This document shows, piece by piece, positions 35,113-47,139 of a stretch of DNA of 64,000 bases (position 1 is the stretch's first letter; every line of letters starts with the position of its first letter). Both the position numbers and the translations under genes were made by a program. The notes beneath the pieces were generated by a model. It searched no databases. It saw only the letters and a program-made list of their open reading frames with translations, and was not told where the DNA came from. Source of the DNA: Chrysomallon squamiferum (Eukaryota; Mollusca; Gastropoda; Neomphalida; Peltospiridae); the NCBI GenBank assembly GCA_012295275.1, contig CM022676.1:13454379-13518378 (forward strand), written 5' to 3'.

Positions 35113-36439
35113 TTCTATTGGTATAAAAATCTCCTGATAACGAATAGGAAATAAAAACATTTTAGATTTTCTTTACAAATACAAATTTTATTTCAGCATA
35201 GTAATAAGTTATTATCAACTATCATCGTAGTTGGATACATTTTAATATGATAAATAAAAGTGAATAATTCTAAATAAATGTTATTACCTGAACTCGGTCT
35301 GTTATCAGACACCTTCAGCTTTTCATACGCAGGTGCATCACGTGATTGTAGACACTCGTACTGAGTTGTAGGTATTTGAGAAAGTTCTATAAATTAATTA
35401 ATATTTTCATATTACACATTTTCTTTGTACACATTGTGATAAAGTATTTTTCCGTTATATTTTCTAGAAAATATTTATTAAAGAAATCGTTACTGGAATT
35501 TGAAAAAAATATTAGGTGCTTATTTCTAATTCATTTAATTTACTGCAGTTTCTTTGAGTTTATAACACTATTGTATATAAAACAAACTTTATAATATTCT
35601 TTCAGTCTTTGTTGAAATTACTTATTAATTGTTCAAGCTCTTCACTTCGAAGTGAATAAAATATGTGACTGTATGTAACTGTCTGCCTCTTTGTGTGTAT
35701 GGGTTTATGCAGAAGATTCGTTAATGTGTATGAAAAATTGGCATCCGATTTTGAATTTCCGCAATCATCTTGACTTGTGTTGAATCGTTTGAATCGTTTT
35801 ATGTATTAAAGAGACAAATTCTTTGCAAAGGAAAGTGCTCTAGTAAAACTAGGATATAAAAACGATATTCAAAACACTGGATTTCGTATTTTACCTGAAC
35901 GAAAAGCTGTGTCCTGGACTGAATCCATTGATACATCTTGATATCTGTGAAACATAATAAGAAAATTATACTGGTATCTCATTCAAGTATATTTGGTTTT
36001 AGTAGCATTGCATTAACGAGACAATCACATACTTTGTAGACGCATTTATATTAGTGCGATAATGCACATATTTTACAAACAGTTAATATACTTTCAATCC
36101 TGATACAATTTCACAGCAAAACCGGCTTTAAACATAAGTAATGATATAACATAGTTATGGACTTTAGACATACTAGTGTCTGTGTCAAAACAAGGTCTGT
36201 AGGTAATTTAGTAAACAGACACTGAATATCTATTATAATAGTAGTAATCATAAACATTTCAAGACAGTACTCACGTATGTATTTCATTTTCATTTTTGCT
36301 GTCTGAACCTGTAACATATATATACAGTTGTATTTTACAAGCTAAATAATAACTCTTACATTGAAATAATTGGATTTGGTTTTCTTTTTTAAACAACCAA
36401 TGAAAAAAGAAAGATACAATAATAAAAATAAATAAATGA

Positions 36440-36471
<32 letters not shown>

Positions 36472-39400
36472 ACATATACATATATATAGTTAAAGAGACA
36501 GAAAAAATATTAAAAATAAAAAGTAAGAAAGAAAGATAATTTTTAAATAAATAATTAAAAACTACAATAAAATAAATATGAAATATTCAAAGCACTAAAA
36601 CAATAACTACTGAAAGAGTTTAAAATTTAACTGACTACGGATGGTGTAACCTCTTCTCCTCAGGATGAGTAGAACAATTATTGCAGGAAAGCAGAGCAGA
36701 AGTATTCCTACTGCCAGACCAATTCCAATTCCAGTTCCAGTTCCAGTTCCAAGTGTTGCCTTGGACGAAGATTCTTCTACAGTAATTATAATAACAAGTC
36801 TAACTACATAAATCAATTATCCTCATTTACGTTTAATTTTGTTTCATTTTATTTTTTTTTTAAATTATAATTCTTTCTTCTAAAGATCTTTCATTAAATA
36901 ATGTCAATAGTTTGGACAATGTCAGATTCAACAGAACCTGTATACATGTACCGTAAAAAACAAAACAAAAACACTCAGAGAAGAAGTAAATAAATAAATA
37001 AATAAGTATTTCGCTAAAATTGTAAATGAAGAATCGAAAACTATAAATATTATTTTACTTACTAAAAGTAGTACAAACAGTCAAACAGTAACGACTGTCA
37101 GTTTTATTTGCAGAAGAGTAAATTTTAAAGTGGTAGGAAGAATTGGACTTGAGATGAGAAATGTGTAAAGAAAAAGTCTTGTCGTGTGTCTTATTGTCTG
37201 ACACTTGCAGACTGATAGACTGGTCTTCAGTAGACAAGCGTTGTTCAACAGTGAATCTAGTGAACTTGTTTGTGTTGTACTTCCACTTGAGATCTACTGA
37301 AGTTTCTAACACATTTGTACAGTAACACCATTCAGGAGCTGATTCAAGAACTAAAACATGAAAAATGATTTATGCTGTTTTAATTTCATCCGCAATATAT
37401 TTAAATAGTTTAACGTTGGGAATAATATATATGTGTGTGTGTGTGTGTTATATATATATATATAGACACACCCACATTTTAATAAAGTCTGCATATACAA
37501 ATTTACACTGGCTAATTCTGACAGGTATGGAAACAATAACAAAATCAGTTGAACTTGCTAACAAAGGTGACATGAAAAAAGTGTAAATAAAGTTACCTGT
37601 AACAATGACACTGGCAGATCCTGACACTGAAGTGTTAAAAGAAGTTTTTGAAGTTGCTGAACACGTGTACTCTCCTTGGTCTGACTGTTGAAATGAGGAG
37701 ATTTGAAACAGAGAACTGTCAGTGAGGTGTTTTGTACCAGTTCGCCATTCAAATACAACACTGTCTGGATTACTGTCAGCTGTACAGCGTAGTATCAAAA
37801 GTTTTCCCAGTTCAACTCTGATGTGACTCTCTGATAAAATTCTGACTCTAGGTGCATCTACAGATATTGAAAAAAAAAGTGTGAACAAAAATTAGAATAC
37901 GTGGAAACAGAAATTATAGATTGCAATGTAAATGTCGTGAATTATTCCACAGAAAACAATAAATGTGAAATTAATGTACAATTAATAAATATCGAGAAGA
38001 TATGTACAGTTATGAAAAGCAAATGAATTAATATCTGTGTATTGCTGTTTAGTATTTGTAGATATGAGATCAGCATACCAAAAGCAAATATCAGTTATTA
38101 CTTGAGACATCTTTAAAAGTAATTTCAATATTATTTATTTACTTACTTACTTACTTAGTTAACATAAAAGTCATAAAGAAAAAAAATAAACATACAATAC
38201 ACATTAATATGGAGAGAATTAGATTCAGGTCTGTGTTGTCCATTTCTGTCTGTGAAGATATTTCCAGCTGAACATTTGTACCAGACTCCATTGTCTTCCT
38301 TTGTAGGTGTCAGTGACAAGTTAAATCCTGTGTGTTGTATGTTTGTTCCATTTCTAATCCAGTAAAACTGAGCTGCTGGATTTCCTTTACCACTGTCAGG
38401 TAAAGAACAAATCAAAGAGCCTCCTCTGTTTTCTAGCCATGGCTGTTTAGGATCTGATGAAAGTGTTGGTCTGTTTGGAGGATCTATATAAAATATTCTC
38501 ATTTTAATTGACTAATTATTTTATTTTTATTTTTACATTTGCCCCTTGGAAAAAAAAAACACAAAAAAAAAAACCAACAAAAAAAACCCAACAACAGTCT
38601 TATTATTTTTCTTGAAGACGTGTGTTCAATGATAAACACCAAAACTGAATATTAGAATAATTTAGTTTTTCTTTTTTTTCAAATATTCTTGTTTTAATTG
38701 TTGTAATTTAAATCAGCATCATATATTTATACACACGTACATAAATAAATAAATACGCACTTTCATTATTGGAGCTGTAATTTGTTTTTTAATTAATATT
38801 ACTCTTTTCTTTATGGGGTTTGTGGAATGCCAAAATACAAGAATATGTGTCTTACTAATAAAATATATAACATCTTCTATTTTGAAAGATTTTATTCACT
38901 TATTTGATTTAGTGATTTTAACCTGTCAGTATTTTAAAAGTTATGTTGAGGACGAAGTGGAAAGAGTAAGGCTTAAATGACTTGTAAATACAAAATAAAT
39001 AAATAAATAAATAAATAAAAATTACAAACTCTAATCATTTTGATAAAGAAATCCAAAATGTAACACCTGAGGAGGGACAATTAATATTTGGTTCGAAGTC
39101 AGAAAAAAGTGGGAATAGTTGGAATCAGTCATGTTTATCTAATCATCTTAAATTGTCTGATGTTAAAAGTCTTACACCACACATCAAGTATTCCAGTGTT
39201 GGATGTTACAAGAGTTTGTCCAGGAATCCCTGCTTTGCAGTAAACACTGTGTCCATCATCTGACTCAGTCAGTGTGAGTGACACAGAACTCTTTCTTACA
39301 GTCAGGTCACCTGATGTGATATTTATGTTGCTGATTCCTGTGTTTATCTGTTGATTATTCTTGTACCAGTAAACAGACGAGACTGGGTTGCTAGGTGACG

Positions 39401-40195
39401 TGACACATGTCAGAGAGACAAAACCTTCACTGACTTGTATTTTATCTTTCTGTGAACTGATGTTTAATAGTGTCACCTCTTTTACCTGTACTGTGATAAA
39501 TATATAAATAATAAAATTACTGTATCAGACTTACAATCTGTTGAACTATTATGCATTCATTGATTTATCATAAGAAAATCTGAATTAATAATTTGAATAT
39601 CAAATAACACATGGAAATACTTCATATTCGTACGCCAGCAATTCGTCTTGCTTTATTGCATATGTGTTTGAATGCATGCGTGCGTGCGTGCGTGCTTGTG
39701 TATGTGCATAATTAAAAAAAAGTAAATACATTTAGTTGAACTAGTAACAATGGAGCATAGTTTAGTCACCTGGAAAGTTAAAGGTACAAATAAACTTGTC
39801 ATAGACGTCATTATTAAAAGACGGATGAATCAAGTGTGTGGTGACATTAACTTTTCCTTGTACAGTTAAATAATTCATAGTCAGCCTGGCAACAGTTTTA
39901 ACTTGTGGACTTGTACAACCATCACTGACTGTTGTAGTAACTGGAGTCAAGTTCTTAAAAATAAATATGAAATATAAATATAATGACAGTTATTAATTTA
40001 TTCCTTTACTAATAGAACATAAAAAGTACATAGGAAAAACAAATATTTTATTCTTATAAATGTTCCTTGGGTCTGTTCACGGTTATAAAATTTTGGAATT
40101 GTAATGAATCGACAGTGTTTTTTATTTTATTTTTTTTTTTTTTTGTATGGACAAAAATCATTTTTTGCCATGTAAAATAATCATTGTAATATTTG

Positions 40196-40235
<40 letters not shown>

Positions 40236-40629
40236 TATTTTCATTTTTGCTTCAGATATACATTTCAACTGTAAAAATATATTTTAAAAAATGTTTTTTT
40301 TTTTCAGTGGGGTTTAGTGGGGTGTTTGCTGTTGATTGATAAAATAAAAGCAAAATATTTATAATAATACATGATACATTTTCATTGTAATTTTTGTTTC
40401 ATTTTTGAACAAAACTTACCATAGAAGTTTCAGCAAAAAGATACCAGGAGATGTTCACAGCTGGATAAACACAGCCAGTCATTATGCTGACAGTAAAATC
40501 TGTCTGAGAATCAATGTCTCTCTGATTTGGACACGCATCAGTGAAATTTATCACTGATACCTCAACAACAGCTAAAATGTTATAATAAAATAATAATGAA
40601 ATAAACCAAAAAATGAATGAATGAATGAA

Positions 40630-40664
<35 letters not shown>

Positions 40665-42561
40665 ACATTTATTTTTAAAGCAATGGCCATTTTGAATGAT
40701 AATATCTCTAGCATCTTCATTTATTTTTATTGTTTTGCATTTCTTATTAAATTTAGGTCTAGAATCATCATCATCATCATCATTATCATCATTATTATCT
40801 TCATTTAATGATTTAAAAATATAAAATATTTTCACCTTGTTTTTTTTTTTGTTTTTTTGTGTTTCTTTTCAAATAAAACTATTTTCATATCTGACTTTTA
40901 AACTAATAATTTTAAAAAAAAAACCTTTTTTGTTGCTGTTCTGGTTTTCTGTTTTTGTGTTTATTTTGTGTCAACTTTTAAAAATAAAACAAAACAATAC
41001 TTTTTTTTATTCTTTTTTTATTATTATTATTTTTTTATTTTTTAATAAAATTATTTAACGAATGAAAAAGAAGGAGAAGTAAAATTAAAAAGAATAGAAA
41101 CCACTGACTTGATTGAATACAAGTAATACTAATTGTTAAATTACAGGATTACTCTATAGATGGAAAACAGTAAATTTACTTCGGTTGTTTTGGCACATGG
41201 GATTGTGTGTCTGTGTGTATGTGTGTTCATCTAAAGTTAAACGGAAAACCGCCAAATAATAAATGACTACTTACGATGGATTTCCAACATTTTCAAAGAA
41301 CTTACTTGCAAAAGGAGCTGTAAGTGTTAAACTCACAGAATGCACAATGTTTTGATAAGTTTCAGTAACTGTCCAGGTTCCTGCGTGTTTTGTTTCATTA
41401 AAAGATGAAATCTCAAGAGTTATGACATGTGTAGACTGTCTTGTTACATTGTAATTAAATCCAGAACCACACGGTCCACCTGAATCAAAACATCCTCCTT
41501 GTGCTGATCCATTCAGTTTGAAAAAACACCTCCTGTTATGTCTTCTTCACTGTTTGTGTAGATGAAAACAAGAGACTGACCAAGCACTGGCATTTTCTTG
41601 TCTGTGGCAAGAATTCTATTTCCTGCAAAGATAATAAAAATAACGAAACAAACATAAATACAAAATAAATAACTAAAAAAATAAAATAAAACATAAGTAA
41701 GGAACTAAATGAGTGAATGAATGAATGAATAAATAAATCAATAAATGAATAAATAAACAAATAAATAAACAAATAGTATGCCTTAGCTGCTACTCTCAAA
41801 CAGGTTTATCAAAGACAATTGTGTCTGTTTTCCTGTATTTGAGAATCTGTTTGATGTCGTCTTTGCGTGGACTGCAACTGTGTAGTATGAATAATGAATC
41901 ATCTTTACAAATAACAATATTATTTCCATTTAATTTAAAAGAGTGCACTATGCTATATTGTATAATGTATTTACCCTGGTTTCGTACATGTTGTTGATCT
42001 ATGCAAGTGAAGTTTTTAATGAAATCCTGGCTTTAGATTCTGTCAAAACGTTCTAATAATTAAAGTAAATAAATAAATAAAATAATCAGTAAATAATAGT
42101 AATAATAATAATAATAATAAGTTAAAAACAAACAATATATAAAAAAACGTATGCTGAACTGATTCATTAATAATTGACGCATTCTTAATTCGTTTAATTA
42201 GCCTTGTAATTGTAAAGTCGGTGTTTTCATTAAAAAGCAAAAGAATCGAAGAAATGTCAAACCGCTTTGTGAATTAGTCTAACAGCGTAATACAATTTGC
42301 TTACTTAAACACGTAATTTCATAGCATTAGTGATAGATAACCCGTGCAGTTTAAATAAGATATGGTGATCAAGCTTTAAGTTTTAACACAACACAAGCCC
42401 TAACCAGAACAGAAACTTAATAAGTACATGGACCTTAGATATTGTCCGTAATATCCAGCATATTTGTTCTAATTTATCAGCTAAAAATAATAATAAAAGA
42501 GCTTACCTAGACAGTAAGTAACAATCGTCAGAGAAATAAATAAATATCTCAACAGCGCCAT
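34871..42561 (-). CDS. R4: multi-Ig receptor with ITAM tail, sister of R3
   Basis: Exons in transcript order: 42561-42507 signal; 41622-41306 Ig1-like (frameshifted); 40571-40420 and 39953-39770, two halves of one domain; 39490-39176 Ig3; 38483-38196 Ig4; 37857-37597 Ig5; 37350-37063 FN3; 36776-36639 TM; 36308-36275, 35944-35895, 35386-35288 and 34896-34871 tail. From Ig5 to the stop it is almost the same as R3, including intron sequence; the distal half is a different domain set. ITAM: YECLQSRDAPAYEKL. Phases agree everywhere, but exon 41306-41622 is one base short of a multiple of three because of a T run, which would truncate the protein if real. The intact frame elsewhere suggests a recent lesion, an allele or an assembly error. 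Confidence 0.77.
35055..35112. repeat. (TTA)n in R4 last intron
   Basis: Also present, shorter, in the last intron of R3 (23339-23371). Confidence 0.92.
35288..35386 (-). CDS. R4 ITAM exon
   Basis: 33 codons, phase 1-1. TTQYECLQSRDAPAYEKLKV; both YxxL boxes and the seven-residue spacer are kept while spacer residues change. Confidence 0.84.
35895..35944 (-). CDS. R4 tail exon with YQDV
   Basis: 50 nt, phase 2-to-1; YQDVSMDSVQDTAFRS. Confidence 0.7.
36275..36308 (-). CDS. R4 tail exon SDSKNENEIHT
   Basis: 34 nt, phase 1-to-2; counterpart of R3 24855-24888. Confidence 0.68.
36639..36776 (-). CDS. R4 exon: transmembrane segment
   Basis: 46 codons. GTGTGTGIGIG followed by LAVGILLLCFPAIIVLLIL and RRRGYTI; donor gtagtc. 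Confidence 0.8.
37063..37350 (-). CDS. R4 exon: FN3-like domain
   Basis: 96 codons, phase 1-1. Same as R3 FN3 except that it ends CTTF, lacking five codons before the donor. Confidence 0.8.
37597..37857 (-). CDS. R4 exon: Ig5 (equals R3 Ig7)
   Basis: 87 codons, phase 1-1. LLILRCTADSNPDSVVFEWR and GEYTCSATSK. Few nucleotide differences from R3 26227-26487. Confidence 0.85.
38196..38483 (-). CDS. R4 exon: Ig4
   Basis: 96 codons, phase 1-1. PWLENRGGSLICSLPDS, AQFYWIRNG and GVWYKCSAGN. Same class as R3 Ig6 (PWLE start) but diverged. Confidence 0.83.
39176..39490 (-). CDS. R4 exon: Ig3
   Basis: 105 codons, phase 1-1. GFVSLTCVTSPSNPVSSVYW and DDGHSVYCKAG; C2-type Ig. Confidence 0.83.
39770..39953 (-). 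CDS. R4 exon: Ig2, second half
   Basis: Phase 0-to-1. LTPVTTTVSDGCTSP, KVNVTTHLIHPSF, KFICTFNFP. Supplies the F-strand Cys missing from the previous exon; the only domain here split by a phase-0 intron. Confidence 0.7.
40196..40231. repeat. Poly(A) tract in R4 intron
   Basis: About 36 A on the plus strand inside the intron that splits Ig2. Confidence 0.9.
40420..40571 (-). CDS. R4 exon: Ig2, first half
   Basis: Phase 1-to-0. EVSVINFTDACPNQRDIDSQ, CVYPAVNISWYLFAE, donor gtaagt after Met. Confidence 0.7.
41306..41622 (-). CDS. R4 exon: Ig1-like domain with 1-nt frameshift
   Basis: 317 nt between acceptor ttgcag and donor gtaagt. Frame 1 reads RILATDKKMPVLGQSLVFIY, then TNSEEDITGG, and hits TGA. 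A different frame continues FKLNGSAQGGCFDSGG, YNVTRQ, TWTVTE and SVSLTLTAPFA to the donor. The switch coincides with a six-base A run on the plus strand (41521-41526). Confidence 0.65.
42507..42561 (-). CDS. R4 signal-peptide exon
   Basis: MALLRYLFISLTIVTYCL, donor gtaagc, phase 1. The leader aligns with those of R2 and R3. Confidence 0.8.
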
Positions 42562-42578
42562 TGTGAATGTTGTGACTA

Positions 42579-42640
42579 AACTTGTTTCTTCCGGGTACAC
42601 GAGTTTTACTTTATCTAGGTTAAGTTATTGTGTCACATTA
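42579..42640 (-). promoter_or_regulatory. R4 shared upstream block with ETS and GATA sites
   Basis: ETS-type ACCCGGAAG (42588-42596, minus) and GATA-type AGATAA (42611-42616) at nearly the same distance from the ATG as in R3. Homology with R2 continues to about 42.95 kb. Confidence 0.55.
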
Positions 42641-43513
42641 CTACAGCTTTGTCATTCTATTATATTTTTGATATATTTATTTCATTTTATTTGTCATTTT
42701 TCACCTGATTTTTTTTAAATTTGTTTGTAAATATAACTTGAAAATTTCGCTATTTATAAAACATTTATATTTATAAAATGAGAGGAAATTATTTATTGTG
42801 GGCTTACTCGAGTCCACTAACTCAGTAAAGTGTGTACGACACTTACTACATACTTGAACGTAACAAATACTCTGTAGCTGTTTACTTAGTGACGTGTTAA
42901 TGTCATTCACTTGAGAATCGGTAAGTAATTGATTATTTTATATCTAATTCATGAACTTTTTTGAGATCAAAGTAAATAGAAATAGTTAATTAGTTGAATG
43001 AAATTAAAACCAGTCAGTTATCTTAAATGAAAATATTTTATTACAGTAAATGTGAAATTTAAATATTTCACTCTTACAGATTTTGTGTGAAAATATCGGT
43101 TCCGTTATTATTTTCAGAAAATAAGTTAGAAATAGAAATTATTTAAGTTCATGAAACGAGGATGACATTAGATATTGTCTTATAATATACAATCTATTAC
43201 CAAAGCGACAAATATTTCAGTAAACTGATGAACAATCACTCGTATAGTTGAAGCGAACCGAACTTCAGTACCAATTGAATACAGAGAAACACAACTAAAT
43301 TGTATTTAATACTATTACACTGTCACATTACTTCCTCGTTTCAGTAAGTATTTTGTAAAGAAATAAAAGAACAAGGCTGAATGTGTGTGTTGTGAACAGG
43401 AGATAATTTTCTTTCATGTTGTTTTTGTTAATTTACAGAAACCGTAAAAACACTGATCTCCCGCTCTCTCTGTCAAATGGTTTGAGCTTTGTAATTTTTG
43501 GATGCAGAATCAT

Positions 43514-43539
43514 TTACACTGTATTTTCATATACGTTCC
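43514..43539 (-). pseudogene. R5 relic: isolated NVYENTV terminal exon
   Basis: Acceptor acctag, GNVYENTV and TAA, with flanking sequence like R3 and R4 up to about 43.67 kb. No ITAM or other receptor exon was found upstream (43.7-46 kb), so this is a fragment of a lost ITAM gene. Confidence 0.65.
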
Positions 43540-43905
43540 CTAGGTAAAAACAAATAATAATCATAATCATAATAAAACAAAAAATTTAAAAGAAATTGTG
43601 TAAAAGATACATTGAAAATAACTAAAGAAACTCTGCAGCAATGACTGCTAACAACAGTTTTGAAAAACCTAACTGGAAGCGGTCTCTTACGATGTTTCGA
43701 TTCGGCAAATTTAATCTTGGCATCTTGTAACTCGACTGTAACATCAAAATGAAAATGAGGCATCAATGAGAACACTGAAGCTTTAAATATCCACCTACAG
43801 GCCTAAGCTTCATAATTATCTGGAGTATATTTCTAAATTAAATATAAGTTTTGATGGATGTTCTATCATATTTCTAATAATATCGATAATATTATATTTT
43901 TGTAA

Positions 43906-43936
<31 letters not shown>

Positions 43937-43976
43937 TGCATGCATGTATGTATGTGTGTATGTATGTATGTATGAA
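43906..43976. repeat. (TGTA)n microsatellite
   Basis: Interrupted tetranucleotide repeat tgtatgtatg. Confidence 0.9.
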
Positions 43977-44246
43977 TACATGTTCAGATGTGCTTGTGGT
44001 GATAGTAATACTTGAACTATTTTCGAACTGGCTGAAAATAATGTAGTTATGACACAATTTCCCAAATTCTGCCATGGCTCCAGTAATGTGATACATTTTT
44101 TTTCTGGTTGTACTTAATCGCAATCAGCATTTGAGGATAAAAACACAAGTATGTCACATTCGCTGTGGGAGATAACTCTTGACTCTATATACTTGTAAAA
44201 CATTAAACTTCGTAATACAACCTGACTCAGAACACTACTACTACTG

Positions 44247-44283
<37 letters not shown>

Positions 44284-44493
44284 TATTACTACTGCTCCTA
44301 CTACTGCTATTATTATTATTATTATTATTATTATTTGTATCTTTTTTTTTCTTTTTTTCTTTTTTTTTAACGGCACATGCCAGAATTATAGCTATTTTAC
44401 TTCAAGTAAGAACATCTGTATTGTTATTTCAGAATGGTGTCGTAATAAATAAATAAATAAAATTCTACTGATCCGAAATAGCCAAATTTAATA

Positions 44494-45085
44494 CAGTGGT
44501 AGCTTGACTTACGAATTTAATTCGTTCCATAACTGAGCTCGTAACTCAATTTGCTCGTATATCAAATCTATTTTCCCATTGAAATTAATTGAAATAACGT
44601 TAATCCGTTCCAGCCCCCCACCCCAGTTTTTGTAACGTGTTTTTAAATAAGAAATATGTATTTATAAATGACCAATATTGTATAAAAGCAAAATAAAAGA
44701 GAATGTAACTAAATAAATTGGTTTTGTAAAGTGTACAGGGTTAAAGTTTTTCCATCTTTTCATGGACAGAGGTTAGAAAGTATTTTTCATGGACAGAGCT
44801 TAGAAATTATTTTAATGCTTTGGCTGGAGTTACAGCCTTTATCGACTCTTTCTGCTTCAATATGTATCCTATCATAAAAATGCTACGCTCGTACTGCCTA
44901 ACCATGTTCACTACATGCATACCTCGCTCATGTTTTTCTGTGATTTCATGCTTTAATTCAATGGACTTCATCCGCGTCTTCTTCTCAGCACTGTCCTGTG
45001 CACTCACTTTCGTAGGATCCATGATCAAAATGCGAGCACAAGACAAAAGAGATGCTTCCACGGCGAAGTAACGACAAAAAAAAGT
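44494..45085 (-). mobile_element. Second pogo/Tigger-like element, one end missing
   Basis: Plus-strand end cagtggtagcttgacttacg after a TA. The minus strand encodes MDPTKVSAQDSAEKKTRMKS and the HTH region (ELKHEI, KHERGMHVVNMVRQYERS, ILKQKE), the same family as 13538-14326. The opposite inverted repeat is not found. Confidence 0.68.
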
Positions 45086-45435
45086 GGATATCAACATATA
45101 ATGGTGAAAGAGTTTCACACAGTAAATGAATTCTTCGAGCAATAAACCCTTCCTAAATATTTTGTGAAACTCAAAATCTGAAATTAAATATTTTACCCAT
45201 ATTCCACTTCATCACCTGTTGTTTTGTTTTACAGCCCTATTACTAATATTAAGGTTAACAATGCTTTCCATATTACTAACAAATATAATAATTTTTTTTT
45301 TTAAAGTCCTGGTTTTCTTCCATTTGGAAGTAAATGTTTTATAATGGTAAAAATTAGTACTTATTAATTTTCAAGATTTCGATCTTTATTGCTTTATTTT
45401 TCATTTTCAAGTTCCTTTGCAAAAAAGGTTTGAAG

Positions 45436-45711
45436 AACAACTGGATCAACTCCAGTAAAGCCAGCAATTCTTACACAACTGACCTGTTCAATCGACCCTT
45501 GCCATCCAGAAGCTGTAATCACATGGACTTTAAACGGTTCAAAGATAACAGACGGCATTATCAGCTCCACTGAGACAATTGTTGACTCTGGTATTGTACC
45601 GAGGAGCAGTTTAAATGAAAACTTTAATACAGAAGATAATGGGAAAAGTTTGGTTTGTTCAGTTACTAATGGTCATTATCATGTGTCATCGAGCAACCCT
45701 TGATAATCAAG
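45436..45711 (+). pseudogene. R6 Ig exon, frame-disrupted
   Basis: One frame gives a good Ig core (LTCSIDPCHPEAVITWTLNG, GKSLVCSVTNG) but ends in TGA. The expected last strand (EQPLIIK) lies in another frame before a GT. Either a small indel or misread splice sites. Confidence 0.5.
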
Positions 45712-45878
45712 GTTGGTTTCATTCATATTAATTCACAATGATCTACTACAAGTTGTTATTAATATCATTTTGTTTCCTGGTTCAAATAATGACACAAAAA
45801 TTAGATGTTTCTTCAGACTACTTGTGTGTGTCTGCATGTGTATAATATAATTTTTATTTTTATTTTTAATATTATTAT

Positions 45879-45923
<45 letters not shown>

Positions 45924-47139
45924 ATCTATAGGCCTTCTTCGGGTTCATTATTTTTGTTTGATTTCCAAAGACTTATTAGTTAATGTCTTGTACTTCTTTA
46001 ATTAGTAAAGAGACACATTGTTTTCTTATTTCAAAACGCAAATTACTGGCAAATAAGCTTTAGTTGTGGTGGATTATTAAACTAAGTAAGACACCTTGGT
46101 ATCACGTTGGCATTTAGTGTGTGTTCAGAAAATGATTAGGTATAGTGAAATGAAAGATGTTGAATGATAAATAGCAAGATCAATCTCCTAAGATTTTAAC
46201 TGAAACCAGAGCTTTATGATAATTTTATGAAACGTGTTTTTTAAAATCTTTTTTCTCTGATAAGAATGAGTGACGGTTTAATAGTTACATTCTGTTTCTG
46301 TCTTATATCAACGTTATTACAGAACATTCAAGTCTAATAATTGTTAATAATATTAAACATTTCATGTACACTGTATATTGCAATCTTTCTTCTTTCTTCC
46401 CCTCTCTCTCTCTATCTCTCTCTCTCTTGGTCGATGGTCCATATAATCATTATATAACAATTAACCATGAAGAAATGTATGTTTTGTATCCCCTTATGAA
46501 TTCAACATGAGTAATATACAAATGAATAGGTCACCAATTTTGGATAAAGCTCAAATTTTGCAAATTTTAATTTAATTTTGTCATCTGGTAGGATATTTGC
46601 CAAAATCAGGTCTAGAAATGACTGGAAATTGCATGAGAAGGAAGTTCAAACCACTTAAAGGCACAAATGTTCAGCCATCTAGAAAAATACTGAAACTGAA
46701 ACAAAAGACATTTGCTATTTACAAGAGTCATTTAATGAAGAATTGTTTTGATATGTGTGTGGGTGTATGTGTGTGTGTGTTAATTAAACATTAAATATAA
46801 TTGTGTAATTTTTAAAGCTGTATATTGCACTTTTAAAACAAAAAATTAATTATTACTGTCATGGGCATTCTGCTTATTATTCATTAACATGAATTTTTTT
46901 AAATAATTCATATGAGTGATTTTGTAGTGTTATATCAAATAACCTACAGATTGTTTAATATGACAATAATCCAGATTCCTACGTATTAATTATTTTTAAT
47001 GTTATCATGTTCCTATTTTACAACTTTCTGTTAATACTTTAAAACATATATGATCCTGAAAAACACAAATAAACAAATTAAAATTTCAGATACTATAAGT
47101 TATGGATGAATCAATGAATGGTATAATTTCCTTTTCAGC

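Noticed and set aside
43527-43775. Minus-strand frame including the NVYENTV region and FHFDVTVELQ
   Set aside because: Only the last 26 bases match the receptor family; the upstream peptide is unrecognised and may be chance.
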